DNA from: Paenibacillus zanthoxyli JH29 | Lineage (GTDB): Bacteria > Bacillota > Bacilli > Paenibacillales > Paenibacillaceae | Assembly: GCF_000520715.1 (NCBI RefSeq) | Contig: NZ_ASSD01000003.1 | Location: 1 to 38,614, forward strand | DNA: 38,614 nucleotides | Reading direction: 5' to 3' | Position numbers and translations under genes: made by a program | Notes under the pieces: generated by a model | The model's database searches: none | The model's input: only the letters and a program-made list of their open reading frames with translations | Told to the model about the DNA's origin: nothing | Part shown: one piece after another, positions 1-7,765 of the stretch | Layout: each line of letters begins with the position of its first letter | Numbering within the stretch: the stretch's first letter is position 1

Positions 1-249
1 TCCTTGTTGCTCCAGTGTTTTCAGATTGCGCACAAGTGTTGTCCGGTCGAGCCGCATCTTCAGCGCCACATCGCTGACACTTGCGGGGCCCATCCGGTCA
101 ATGTGCCGCAGAAGTGAGAATTGGCTATTATTCAGCCCACTGGGTGCAAGATACCGGTCATACAGCTCCGTAATAGCCAGCGAAGCCCGGCGCAAATTGA
201 TGCAGTTGCAGACTGACGATGATTTGTTCTCTGATGACGTGTTGTTCAT
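1..249 (-). CDS. MarR-family transcriptional regulator, 3' part beyond the window
   Basis: Reading the minus strand from ATG at 249 gives 83 codons open to the window edge. The residues show a MarR winged-helix layout: an N-terminal helix (CINLRRASLAITELYDRYL), then a turn and the helix-turn-helix core with SQFSLLRHIDRMGPASVSD, DVALKMRLDRTTLVRNL and KTLEQQG at the edge. A GGAGA lies about 14 bases upstream of the ATG, rather far. MarR proteins are dimeric regulators, often of exporters; the divergent gene at 498 is a membrane transporter-like protein, so it is a possible target. That is inference, because the inverted repeat in the shared intergenic region could equally serve the TetR protein at 1804. 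The C-terminal wing and dimer helices are not visible. Confidence 0.8.
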   Translation of the reverse strand, partial: MNNTSSENKSSSVCNCINLRRASLAITELYDRYLAPSGLNNSQFSLLRHIDRMGPASVSDVALKMRLDRTTLVRNLKTLEQQG

Positions 250-409
250 GATAGTCGAATAGCTCTCCTTTTGCCTTATCGTGTATCTACACTATTTCAA
301 ATTTCATGGTTCTTGTCCGTGCGCTTTCTCACACACCGCATAAAAAAGAGCAGCTCCGGCAGCCTCATTCGCAGACAAACGGCGATAAGTCCAGCCTTTT
401 CGTATTTGG

Positions 410-438
410 TTGACAACAAGAATTTCACGTTTTATAAT
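410..438 (+). promoter_or_regulatory. sigma-A promoter of the YhgE-like gene
   Basis: TTGACA at 410-415 and TATAAT at 433-438 are both perfect consensus, with a 17-base spacer. The start codon of the membrane-protein gene is about 60 bases downstream, and the expected transcript start lies just before the inverted repeat at 451-481. Confidence 0.85.
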
Positions 439-440
439 TC

Positions 441-481
441 AAACAAATAATTAAAACAAATGTTTAAATCAATTGTTTTAA
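441..481 (+). promoter_or_regulatory. probable repressor operator (inverted and direct repeats)
   Basis: TTAAAACAA at 451-459 and TTGTTTTAA at 473-481 form a perfect 9-base inverted repeat with a 13-base spacer. AAACAAAT also occurs twice as a direct repeat (441-448 and 454-461). The block sits just downstream of a consensus promoter and ends at the ribosome binding site, where a bound repressor would block transcription. The TetR protein encoded at 1804, just after the controlled gene, or the MarR protein at 249 is the likely ligand (inference). Confidence 0.6.
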
Positions 482-497
482 AGGAGTGAACTGCTTG

Positions 498-1679
498 ATG
501 AACACAGTCAAGGAATTACTGAAAACGAAGACGACGATAATCGGCATTGCTGTTGCACTGCTCTTTCAGCTGCTCTTCTCCATCATCTGGATGACAGGCT
601 ATGAGGGCATGTCGGACCGGGTCAACGAGCTGAGCATCGCGATCGTAAATGAGGATGCGCACAGCGGGGCCGTTATTGCGAAGCAGTTGTCGGCGGGTCT
701 GCCCGTCCATGTGGAGATGGCAGCGGATATGACGTCCGCGCGGGAGCGGCTGGACGATCGCGACATTCAGATGATTGTGCATATACCCGCGGATTTTTCC
801 TCGCTTGTGGCTGGACAGAACAGTAAGGCGTCCATTCAGTATGTCGTGAACGAATCCAATCCTGCGATGATTAAGAGCATCATGACCTCCATCGCCTCCC
901 AGGTGACGGCAGCGGCGAATAAGCAGGCAATCGCGGCCGGCGCCAAGGCGGCACTGTCTCAGGGAATGCCGGCGGAGAAAGCCGCAGCCATGTCGGGCCA
1001 ACTATCCGAGCGGGTCGTATCCGAAATTCAGCCGGTTAACATCGTTAATGGGACGAACAACCAGATGGTGCCTATGATGATGGTTCTCGCCTCGTTAGTC
1101 GGGGCAATGATTATGGCTCAGAACCTTGAATTGTCGATGACGGCAATCTCCGCCCGCACGGGAAGATGGCAGCGGCTCGGCGCCCGCATCGCCATTACGA
1201 TTCCAGCGGCCATCATCGTTTCGCTGGTCGGAACATCCCTCGTCATGCTGCTCGGCGGACAGGTTGAACAGGGATTTTGGGCCTTGTGGAGCTACCAGAC
1301 ATTGTTCGTGCTCACGTTCATGATCGTCGCGCAGACGCTTATTGTGCTGCTCGGCACAGCTGGCATGCTGATCAATATTGCCCTGTTGTCTGTACAGCTC
1401 GTGTCCTCCGGCGCGATGATGCCGCGTGAGATGCTGTCCGGCTTTTACTTCAATCTCGGCAGCGTGCTCCCGGCCACTTACGCGGTGAAAGGCTTAATGA
1501 ATCTGCTGTTCGGCGGTCCCGGGATCGGAGGGGATGCGGCAGCGCTGCTTATCATTGCGGGTGTAATGGCACTCATGATGATCGGGATGACCGCTCTGCG
1601 CAGGGAACCGGCGTCTAATGCGGCCGCTGCGCTCGCAGGTCAGACTCGTTCCAATACACTACCCGAATCATTAAGCTGA
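498..1679 (+). CDS. YhgE/ABC-2-like multi-pass membrane protein
   Basis: About 393 residues. One N-terminal membrane helix (GIAVALLFQLLFSIIWMTG) is followed by an external region of about 160 residues (AIVNEDAHSG, then IVHIPADFSSLVAG) and a C-terminal block of about five membrane helices. This is the layout of the YhgE/Pip and ABC-2 permease-like families, which are linked to export of small molecules or to phage-receptor/secretion roles. It is about half the length of B. subtilis YhgE. Start: the AAGGAG at 481-486 abuts a possible GTG at 486, so that start is unlikely; TTG 495 (spacing 8) and ATG 498 (spacing 11) are both possible, and ATG was chosen. A consensus promoter and operator precede it, and a TetR gene follows in the same direction, so regulated efflux is likely. 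No ATPase gene is adjacent. The substrate is unknown. Confidence 0.75.
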   Translation: MNTVKELLKTKTTIIGIAVALLFQLLFSIIWMTGYEGMSDRVNELSIAIVNEDAHSGAVIAKQLSAGLPVHVEMAADMTSARERLDDRDIQMIVHIPADFSSLVAGQNSKASIQYVVNESNPAMIKSIMTSIASQVTAAANKQAIAAGAKAALSQGMPAEKAAAMSGQLSERVVSEIQPVNIVNGTNNQMVPMMMVLASLVGAMIMAQNLELSMTAISARTGRWQRLGARIAITIPAAIIVSLVGTSLVMLLGGQVEQGFWALWSYQTLFVLTFMIVAQTLIVLLGTAGMLINIALLSVQLVSSGAMMPREMLSGFYFNLGSVLPATYAVKGLMNLLFGGPGIGGDAAALLIIAGVMALMMIGMTALRREPASNAAAALAGQTRSNTLPESLS

Positions 1680-1755
1680 TTATCCGGCACTTGCCTCTGA
1701 CCTTACTGGAAAACTCCCGCTTGCCCCGCTTATAATAAGAACATACAAGGGGCTT

Positions 1756-1770
1756 TGGAACGTAATTCCA
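1756..1770 (+). promoter_or_regulatory. small inverted repeat in the tetR leader
   Basis: TGGAA, five bases, TTCCA lies about 20 bases downstream of a TATAAT (1731-1736) that has no good -35 box. It could be an autoregulatory operator, but the arms are only five bases and may be chance. Confidence 0.25.
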
Positions 1771-1803
1771 GAGAACGAAGGAACAAAGGGGAAATGGAAA
1801 AGC

Positions 1804-2394
1804 ATGGGCTCAGAAGAAAATGACGTTAAGCTGCGCATTTTACAGGCCGCAAAGAAGCTGTTCGCGCAGCAGGGCTTCAACGCAACGACCGTACGGCAAA
1901 TCTGTGAAGAGGCGGGCGCGAACGTGTCGCTCGTCTCGTATTATTTTGGCGGTAAAGATAAGGTGTTCAAAGCTCTGTTCAAGGAATATTTTCCGCACGA
2001 TGTATTAATTGGGGATGAACTATCCCGGATAGATGCGGTCTCGGGTCTCAAAATGCTAATACGGGAGATTACCGCGTACCGGCTGCGCGAGCCGGAAATG
2101 ATCAGTCTGCTGCAGCAGGAGATCGTCCTGCAGTCCCCTCGAATGGAGTATATCCAGCAGTTGTCGCTGCCGATTTGGACATTGCTCCGGGATTGGCTGA
2201 AGCTGGGCCGGGAGCAGGGCGTGTTTCGTTTCCGTTCGCTTGACCACACCTTCATCAGCGTACTTGGCAGCATCCTGTTTCACAACAAAACGTTTTACTT
2301 CAACCAGCTTCTCGACAATAGCGAAGAAAACCCGAACTTGCTTGTTGAGGACTTGACCCAGTTTATTTTTCAGGCGATCGGTTATGAGGAATAA
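1804..2394 (+). CDS. TetR-family transcriptional regulator
   Basis: 196 residues, the usual length for TetR. The N-terminal DNA-binding domain is clear: ILQAAKKLFAQQGFNATTVRQICEEAGANVSLVSYYFGGKDKVF (residues about 10-54), with the recognition helix at VSLVSYYF. The rest is the helical ligand-binding and dimerisation domain. ATG at 1804 follows an AAAGGGGAA ribosome binding site. It lies downstream of the membrane protein gene in the same direction, 124 bases away, and B. subtilis has the similar neighbour pair yhgD (TetR) and yhgE. It probably represses the upstream gene through the inverted repeat at 451-481; this is inference. The inducer is unknown. Confidence 0.88.
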   Translation: MGSEENDVKLRILQAAKKLFAQQGFNATTVRQICEEAGANVSLVSYYFGGKDKVFKALFKEYFPHDVLIGDELSRIDAVSGLKMLIREITAYRLREPEMISLLQQEIVLQSPRMEYIQQLSLPIWTLLRDWLKLGREQGVFRFRSLDHTFISVLGSILFHNKTFYFNQLLDNSEENPNLLVEDLTQFIFQAIGYEE

Positions 2395-2460
2395 GCTTAG
2401 CATGGGTCCAGACGGATATTACACACGCATGAGTTCCTGCTCATTTCCAGCAACATTATT

Positions 2461-2490
2461 CAAGAAATTTCTTGGTTTCCATATTATAAT
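2461..2490 (+). promoter_or_regulatory. palindrome next to the araC -10 box
   Basis: CAAGAAATTTCTTG at 2461-2474 is a perfect 14-base palindrome, and TATAAT at 2485-2490 is a consensus -10 box. The palindrome covers the -35 region, where no good hexamer is visible, so it may be a binding site for a regulator of the araC gene downstream. Confidence 0.4.
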
Positions 2491-2525
2491 GACAGCACAT
2501 TGAACGAATAGAGAAGGTGCAGTCG

Positions 2526-3336
2526 ATGACTCGTGAAGTTCGAACGGTAAGCTTCGATGCGGACTTAAAGGTTGAAGACGTATCGGTTTGAAGGAATTAT
2601 GCAGAAGTTTCCCAATCATTTTCATGACTATTATGTCATTGGTTTCATTGAACAAGGAAAGCGGCAACTGCTGTGTAAAAATGAGGAGTACATTATAGGC
2701 GGCGGAGACGTGGTTATTTTTAACCCGCATGATCCCCACGCCTGTGAACCGATCGATGGAAATACGCTTGACTATCGCTGCATTAACATTCAGCCGGATG
2801 TCATGCGCCAATATGTGCTGGAGATTACAGGAACGGAGTATTTGCCTTGTTTCACACCAACTGTTCTCTTCCGCAGTGAACTGGCAATAGCCCTGCATGA
2901 TCTGCATCTGATGATTTTAGAGGGCCAGCCCGATTTTCAAAAAGAAGAATTGTTTCTGTTGCTCCTGGAGCAGCTGCTGAGGGAATATTCTGACGTAAGT
3001 GCTTCCGCTCCCTCTCAGGAACCCGCCTCTGAAATCAAAAGGATATGCGAATACATAGAATCACATTTTACACAAAGCATTACGCTAAATCATTTAAGTG
3101 CATTGACAGGACTAAGCAAATATCACTTGCTGCGTTCATTTACGAGACAAAAAGGAATCTCGCCATACAGCTATCTGGCAACCATTCGGATTAACCATGC
3201 GAAAAGGCTGTTGGAGCAAGGAATGCCGCCGATCGATGTGGCCTTTCTGACCGGGTTTAGCGATCAGAGCCATTTTACAAATTTCTTCAAAAAACTGATT
3301 GGCTTAACCCCCAAGCAATATGATTCCATAAAATAG
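2526..3336 (+). pseudogene. AraC-family regulator with an N-terminal frameshift
   Basis: The natural start is ATG 2526, which has a well-spaced AGAAGGTG site and reads MTREVRTVSFDADLKVE. It then stops at an in-frame TGA after about 22 codons. One base later the frame reads TYRFEGIMQKFPNHFHDYYV, the expected continuation for this AraC family, so a single extra base near 2577-2580 splits the gene. The remaining ORF would have to start at TTG 2572, which has no suitable ribosome binding site. The rest is complete: a cupin-like sensor domain (residues about 10-130, GGGDVVIFNPHDPHAC) and two helix-turn-helix motifs at the C-terminus (LTGLSKYHLLRSFTRQKG, then FLTGFSDQSHFTNFFKKLIG). It is either a pseudogene or a base-call error. 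The downstream gene is also broken, which favours real decay. Confidence 0.75.
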
Positions 3337-3338
3337 CA

Positions 3339-3614
3339 AATATTACAAACCTGCTGTACTTGGGCTTGGGAGCCTCCGCACTATGCTTTGTGACCTGGAA
3401 CCGGGCGGTGGGAATTCTGGGAGCGGTCAAAACAAGCGTGTACATTTATATCGTGCCTGTAATTTCAGTGGCGGCCTCCGCCCTTATTCTGCATGAACCG
3501 ATCACCTGGGCAACCCTGGCAGGAACCTTCCTGACCCTAACCGGTTCGTATATTTCAGAGCGGAAACCGAATAAGAGAATGGAAAAAGGTGGGGTTCGCT
3601 ACGAGCAGAGTTAA
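3339..3614 (+). pseudogene. C-terminal fragment of an EamA/DMT permease
   Basis: The open frame starts directly at the end of the araC gene with NITNLLYLGLGASALCF, continues through WNRAVGILGAVKTSVYIY and VPVISVAASALILHEPITWA, and ends with a short charged tail. These are the last two to three membrane helices of an EamA-type (RhaT/YicL-like) transporter. About two thirds of the protein is missing and there is no start signal, so it cannot make a working permease. AraC regulators of this type often sit beside EamA permeases, so a deletion probably joined the two genes at about 3337 (inference). Confidence 0.7.
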
Positions 3615-3673
3615 ATGACTGGACGGTTTGTTAGCGCAGTTGCTGGCAGCGTGACACGCAGATCCGATTCGAA

Positions 3674-5242
3674 TTACTCGACAGGAACGTCTGCTATCGT
3701 CACAGCTTCGGTGTACTTTGCTGTACCGCTCAATCTCAATCGCATATTGGCTGCGCCGGTTACGCTCGGATTGATAGTTAACGTTAATATCTTGGAGGCA
3801 ACACCGCTTGAATTGGCCGTTAGCGAGAAGTCTGAGCTGTAGCCATAGGAGGACGGCCACGAACCGTCGCTGTTCTTCACCTTTGCCACTTGCGTCCCCG
3901 TACTGGTGTATACTCCAAGGCTATAGCCAGAGGTCGTCGAGTTGGCCGTCAGACCGGTGACGATTACTTCCACCTGGAACTCATAATGGTTCGGAAGCGT
4001 CGCCTGATGGTTGAACGCATAAGTTGGCGTCGTGGTGGAAGTCGAGCTGGTACCATAAGATCCAGCCTTGAACGTGGAAGGATCATACCATTTGTACCCG
4101 GCAGCCGGCGATGCCCAGGGCTCAGTCACCGGCTCCGTGGAGCTGGCGGGCGCTTCCCAGCTGTAAAGCGGTGTTGCCGTATCCAGTGTAAGCCCAGGTA
4201 CCGAGGAAAGTGTTGCATAGCTCTCCGGCGTCGTGAGCCAGTTGACCATGTTGATCAAGAGTGTGGCGTCGTCCGCCTCCCCATAGCCGTTGTACGTCGT
4301 TTTGGTGCCGCCCGTCTCTTCTTTCTTGTACTTAGGTGAAGCGTCTTCGACCGGGGAGGAATCTCCAATAAAGCCCGCTTTGCCGGCGCTAACCTTGGCT
4401 ACGGCGACAAACGGCCCTTCCGCAACCCCGCCGCCGTTATAAACTCCGGCATCCACTGCGCTCGGCCAGGCGGCAGCCGTCGTCGGGACATAGACGATTC
4501 CCTTCGCCTTCGCCGGGTCGGTAATGGCGAGCGTTGAACCGGCGTGGACGGCCACGGTGGATACCCCGCTTGTAATATTGAACGCTTGCGACGGCGTCAC
4601 GATGTTGTTGGCTGTCACGTCGCCGAGCGCGTTATAGCGGAATCTCACACCGAAGTTGGAAGACAGCCAGTCCGCGCTGGCGACCCCGGACATTGCGGAC
4701 GAAGCGGCTTCCTCCGTGCTCATTCCGAGGGCAGGATTCGCCCAGGCTCCCCGCCGATAACCGTTGAAGACCTCCGACGCGTCCCAACGGTTTTTGTTCC
4801 GGTCTGCATTGTAATGATCGCTGATGAAGAAAATGCTCCCGCCGCCCTGTACATAGTTGAGCAGAGCGGTCTGCTCCGATGTCTTGTAAGGGATATTAGC
4901 TTCCGGAATGACGAATACATCGTAGCCGGACAGATCCGACAAGGTAATCGCTGTGCTCTTGCGAAGCTCCTTAACGTAATAGCCTTCGGCCGCCAACCCG
5001 TTGGCGAAATCCGAGAAGCCGCCGTCGATGACCCAATCCGCCGCGCCTGCGGTCTGCGCATGGGTATTGTCGAACAGAATCTTCTTGCCGTTCACCGTGG
5101 CCGGGGTGATGCTGGGCGCCGGATCGGACGATCCTTCCGCGTTGACCTGCTGCGACGGAATCCCTAATGCCGATACCAGCACAGCGGCAATCGCCAGGCT
5201 CGTCCAGGTTTTGCGGAGCCGCAGGAAGCTTTGAAACATCAT
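3674..5242 (-). CDS. secreted protein with glutamine-amidotransferase-like domain, function unknown
   Basis: 522 residues. A Sec signal peptide is clear (RLRKTWTSLAIAAVLVSALG, cleavage probably after NAEG or nearby, residues about 30-37). Residues about 50-330 resemble a class-I glutamine-amidotransferase-like fold used by secreted carbohydrate- and DNA-associated proteins: KKILFDNTHAQT, GYDVFVIPEANIPYKT, GGGSIFFISDHYNADRN, KGIVYVPTTAAAWP and AGFIGDSSPVEDASPKY. The last 160 residues are Ser/Thr-rich and look like a beta-sandwich adhesion or binding module (HYEFQVEVIVTGL, NMRLRLSGTAKY). No amidotransferase catalytic Cys is visible, so it is probably not an active glutaminase. It has a strong GGAGG site five bases before the ATG. 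Its neighbours are unrelated, and its GC content is higher than that of the flanking HD gene. The call is by fold resemblance only. Confidence 0.6.
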   Translation of the reverse strand: MMFQSFLRLRKTWTSLAIAAVLVSALGIPSQQVNAEGSSDPAPSITPATVNGKKILFDNTHAQTAGAADWVIDGGFSDFANGLAAEGYYVKELRKSTAITLSDLSGYDVFVIPEANIPYKTSEQTALLNYVQGGGSIFFISDHYNADRNKNRWDASEVFNGYRRGAWANPALGMSTEEAASSAMSGVASADWLSSNFGVRFRYNALGDVTANNIVTPSQAFNITSGVSTVAVHAGSTLAITDPAKAKGIVYVPTTAAAWPSAVDAGVYNGGGVAEGPFVAVAKVSAGKAGFIGDSSPVEDASPKYKKEETGGTKTTYNGYGEADDATLLINMVNWLTTPESYATLSSVPGLTLDTATPLYSWEAPASSTEPVTEPWASPAAGYKWYDPSTFKAGSYGTSSTSTTTPTYAFNHQATLPNHYEFQVEVIVTGLTANSTTSGYSLGVYTSTGTQVAKVKNSDGSWPSSYGYSSDFSLTANSSGVASKILTLTINPSVTGAANMRLRLSGTAKYTEAVTIADVPVE

Positions 5243-5309
5243 TCATTCCTCCACTCTCTTCATTGGATTTTGACCATGGATGGCCGCTATTAGAATAGCA
5301 TAGGAGATT

Positions 5310-5337
5310 TTGGAATAGAATATAGATTTGATATATT
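5310..5337 (+). promoter_or_regulatory. possible promoter of the HD-hydrolase gene
   Basis: TTGGAA at 5310-5315 and TATATT at 5332-5337 are 16 bases apart, about 50 bases before the chosen ATG. The region is AT-rich, so other -10 boxes are possible. Confidence 0.4.
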
Positions 5338-5388
5338 TTACAATTTTCAAACATTTTTGATGTGTGGACAACAAAACGGGGATTTATG

Positions 5389-6000
5389 ATGAACAAAGAA
5401 CTCGTTTTGGAGAAGACTAAACAATTTGTAAAAGGAAGGCTGGAAGGCGAAGGTTCAGGACATGATTGGTGGCATATTGTTAGAGTCTGTAATAATGCTG
5501 CTGATATTGCTAAACAAACAAAAGAAGCGGATTGTTTTACTGTTGAATTAGGAGCGCTGCTTCATGATATTGCTGACCATAAATTTGGATACTCTGACGA
5601 TGATCGAAGAAGAATAATTTCAGATTTCTTGGGCGAATTGGAGGTTTCTAAAGAAATTATTGAAGCGGTAGTATACATAGCGAATAACATTTCTTTTAAA
5701 GGTGGAGCTAATAAACATAAATTATCTACAATCGAAGCAAAAATTGTTCAAGATGCCGATAGACTTGACGCCATCGGAGCGATGGGTATAGGCAGAGCAT
5801 TTGCTTATGGTGGACATGTCCATAGACCCATGTATAATCCGTCATCTAACAATGATACGATCAGTCATTTCTACGAAAAACTGTTACTATTAAAAGATTT
5901 AATGAACACAGAAATTGGGGCACAGAAAGCTCAAAGAAGGCATGACATTATGGTAGAGTTCTTGAATCATTTCTATGCAGAATGGAACGGAGAAATTTGA
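5389..6000 (+). CDS. HD-domain phosphohydrolase (YpgQ/YedJ-like)
   Basis: About 203 residues. The metal-binding HD signature is complete: HDWWHIVRVCNNA (first His), LGALLHDIADHKFG (His-Asp pair) and VQDADRLDAIGAMG (final Asp). Proteins of this family hydrolyse nucleotides or related phosphate esters; B. subtilis YpgQ acts as a pyrophosphohydrolase on nucleoside triphosphates. The substrate here is not shown by the sequence. Two adjacent ATG codons occur (5386 and 5389); the second gives better spacing from CGGGGA. A GTG at 5362 is in frame but has no ribosome binding site. The gene is clearly more AT-rich than both neighbours, suggesting separate acquisition. Its end overlaps the end of the convergent histidine kinase gene by 28 bases, and no terminator separates them. 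Confidence 0.85.
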   Translation: MNKELVLEKTKQFVKGRLEGEGSGHDWWHIVRVCNNAADIAKQTKEADCFTVELGALLHDIADHKFGYSDDDRRRIISDFLGELEVSKEIIEAVVYIANNISFKGGANKHKLSTIEAKIVQDADRLDAIGAMGIGRAFAYGGHVHRPMYNPSSNNDTISHFYEKLLLLKDLMNTEIGAQKAQRRHDIMVEFLNHFYAEWNGEI

Positions 6001-7058
6001 CAAAGTTCAACGATAAACGTAGTTCCTTTGCCCGGTTCACTCTCAAAATATACTTTTCCACCCGACATCTCAATGATCTTCTTGACGATTACCAGTCCCA
6101 ATCCATTCCCGTCCTGCGAGCGTGATTTGTCGCCTTTATAGAACCGTTCAAAAATGCGCCCCTTATCCTCCTCCCTAATCCCGATGCCATAATCCGTAAT
6201 TTCCACATTTACGAGCTCTCCGCTCTGATGCAGACCAATTTTTATCGTACCCTGCTGATGTGAAAATTTAATGGCATTCTGAATCAGGTTTAACCAGACC
6301 TCCTGAAGCAAATGCTCATCGCCCGCAATCGTCACTTCCTCCAGGTCAATATCGAATTCAATCTCCTTCCTCGACCACGCGGCTTCCAGGATTAATACCG
6401 CTTTCCTGATCTGTTCATCGAGCGAAAATACGGTTGCCTGCTCGCGTATCACTTTACTGTCCAGCTCGGAAAGCTTCAATAGATTAGACGAGAGCACCGA
6501 CAGCCGCTCACTTTCGTTCACGATGATTTCGGTGTATTCCGAGAATTGCTCGTCCGTCAGTTGGTTGTCTCTAATTAGCTTAGCAAAGCCTTTTATTGAT
6601 GTAATGGGAGTCTTAAACTCATGTGACACGCTGGATACGAAGTCTTTGCGCAGCACGTCGATGTTTTTCAGTTCCTTGGTCATCACGTTAAAATCGGCGG
6701 TCAACTGCCCCATTTCGTCCCCGCTCGTTACTTTCACCTCAAGATCGAAGTTGCCTTTGGCCACCTCTTTCGATGCCTTGGACAGCCTCTTGATCGGTTT
6801 TACAATACTTCTTACCGCAATTAAGATGATGACTGTTCCCACTGCGGCGCTTACAAGAAAGACAAGCCCGGTAATCGATCGGACTCTTCTAAATTCAGCC
6901 ATTAACTGGTCATGGTCTATAGACAATTTATCGAAAAAACTATTTGCAATGACATAAATGGTCACACCGAAGGTCAATGAGTTTAAGATCCACCATATTA
7001 GCAAAAAGAGGATCGCAAATTTCGCATAAATGGATGTGAGCAGACGGGGCTTTTTCAT
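5973..7058 (-). CDS. membrane histidine kinase of the export operon
   Basis: 361 residues. Two membrane helices (about 11-42 and 61-85) enclose an external loop of only about 18-20 residues, followed by a HAMP linker (about 85-137), the dimerisation/phosphoacceptor motif SSVSHEFKTPITS with His146, and a complete ATPase domain with the N box (LNLIQNAIKF), G1 (DYGIGI), F box (IFERFYKGD) and G2 (NGLGLVIVKKI). The very short loop suggests that the signal is sensed in or at the membrane, possibly with help from the exporter, as in peptide-antibiotic sensing kinases (inference). Its ATG overlaps the response regulator stop by four bases (ATGA), so the two are translationally coupled. It is the last gene of the five-gene operon starting at 10527. 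Confidence 0.93.
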   Translation of the reverse strand: MKKPRLLTSIYAKFAILFLLIWWILNSLTFGVTIYVIANSFFDKLSIDHDQLMAEFRRVRSITGLVFLVSAAVGTVIILIAVRSIVKPIKRLSKASKEVAKGNFDLEVKVTSGDEMGQLTADFNVMTKELKNIDVLRKDFVSSVSHEFKTPITSIKGFAKLIRDNQLTDEQFSEYTEIIVNESERLSVLSSNLLKLSELDSKVIREQATVFSLDEQIRKAVLILEAAWSRKEIEFDIDLEEVTIAGDEHLLQEVWLNLIQNAIKFSHQQGTIKIGLHQSGELVNVEITDYGIGIREEDKGRIFERFYKGDKSRSQDGNGLGLVIVKKIIEMSGGKVYFESEPGKGTTFIVELCQISPFHSA

Positions 7059-7729
7059 ATCAGCTTTTCCACCTTGTACCCAAGTCCCCTGACGGTGACG
7101 ATTCTAAATTCCTCGAATCCATCGAATTTCTCGCGCAAGCGCTTGATATGGACATCAATGGTGCGTTCGTCGGTGTCATGATCAAGTCCCCAAATTTCAT
7201 TCATCAGGTCCTGCCGGGTAAAAATTTTTTGCGGATAGCTTAACAGCTTAAACAGCAGGTAAAACTCTTTTTTGGGCAAAACGAAGGTTTCGGCTGGGGT
7301 TGTGACCGTTAACGTTTCATAATCAAGGATAACCTCGCCGATCACGATTCGATGCTCATTGGAAATTTTGGCCCGGCGGAGCAATGCATGAACCCGCAGC
7401 AGAATTTCATCAAAATCAATCGGCTTTACCATATAGTCATCGGTGCCGACCAGAAAGCCTTTTTTCTTATCCTCAAAGGTTTCCTTCGCTGTAATCATCA
7501 AAATGGGGAGATCATGCCTTGAGCCTCTTAGTTCTTCGGTTAACGTATAGCCATCCATATTCGGCATCATAATATCCGCTATCATAAGATCGATATGCTC
7601 CGTATCCAGCACTTCCAATGCTTTCAATCCATCAGAAGCGGCAAAAACGTGATATCCATCGCGGATTAAATATGTTGTCATCAGCTTTCGGATACTTTCA
7701 TTATCATCAACAACCAGAATATTGACCAT
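7055..7729 (-). CDS. OmpR-family response regulator
   Basis: 224 residues. The receiver domain carries the acidic pair (LVVDDNES), phospho-acceptor Asp52 in MIADIMMPNMDG, a switch Thr in ILMITA and Lys in DYMVKPID. The C-terminal winged helix is of OmpR/PhoB type (LTVTTPAETFVLPKKEFYLL, then DERTIDVHIKRLREKF and RIVTVRGLGYKVE). It is the partner of the downstream kinase. It follows the MacB-type permease gene by 36 bases with a clear AAAGGAAG site, so it belongs to the same transcript. Its likely target is the operon promoter, where ATGAAC is repeated with an 11-base period at 10574-10590. Confidence 0.94.
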   Translation of the reverse strand: MVNILVVDDNESIRKLMTTYLIRDGYHVFAASDGLKALEVLDTEHIDLMIADIMMPNMDGYTLTEELRGSRHDLPILMITAKETFEDKKKGFLVGTDDYMVKPIDFDEILLRVHALLRRAKISNEHRIVIGEVILDYETLTVTTPAETFVLPKKEFYLLFKLLSYPQKIFTRQDLMNEIWGLDHDTDERTIDVHIKRLREKFDGFEEFRIVTVRGLGYKVEKLI

Positions 7730-7765
7730 TTTTGCCGCTTCCTTTTATAGTTAGTATCCGCTAAA

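Noticed and set aside
516..1001. 161-codon minus-strand frame in the membrane-protein gene
   Set aside because: Shadow frame rich in Arg, His and Cys; the plus strand has the promoter and membrane helices.
4544..5167. 207-codon plus-strand frame opposite the secreted protein gene
   Set aside because: Arg-rich shadow of the GC-rich minus-strand gene, with no ribosome binding site or recognisable domain.
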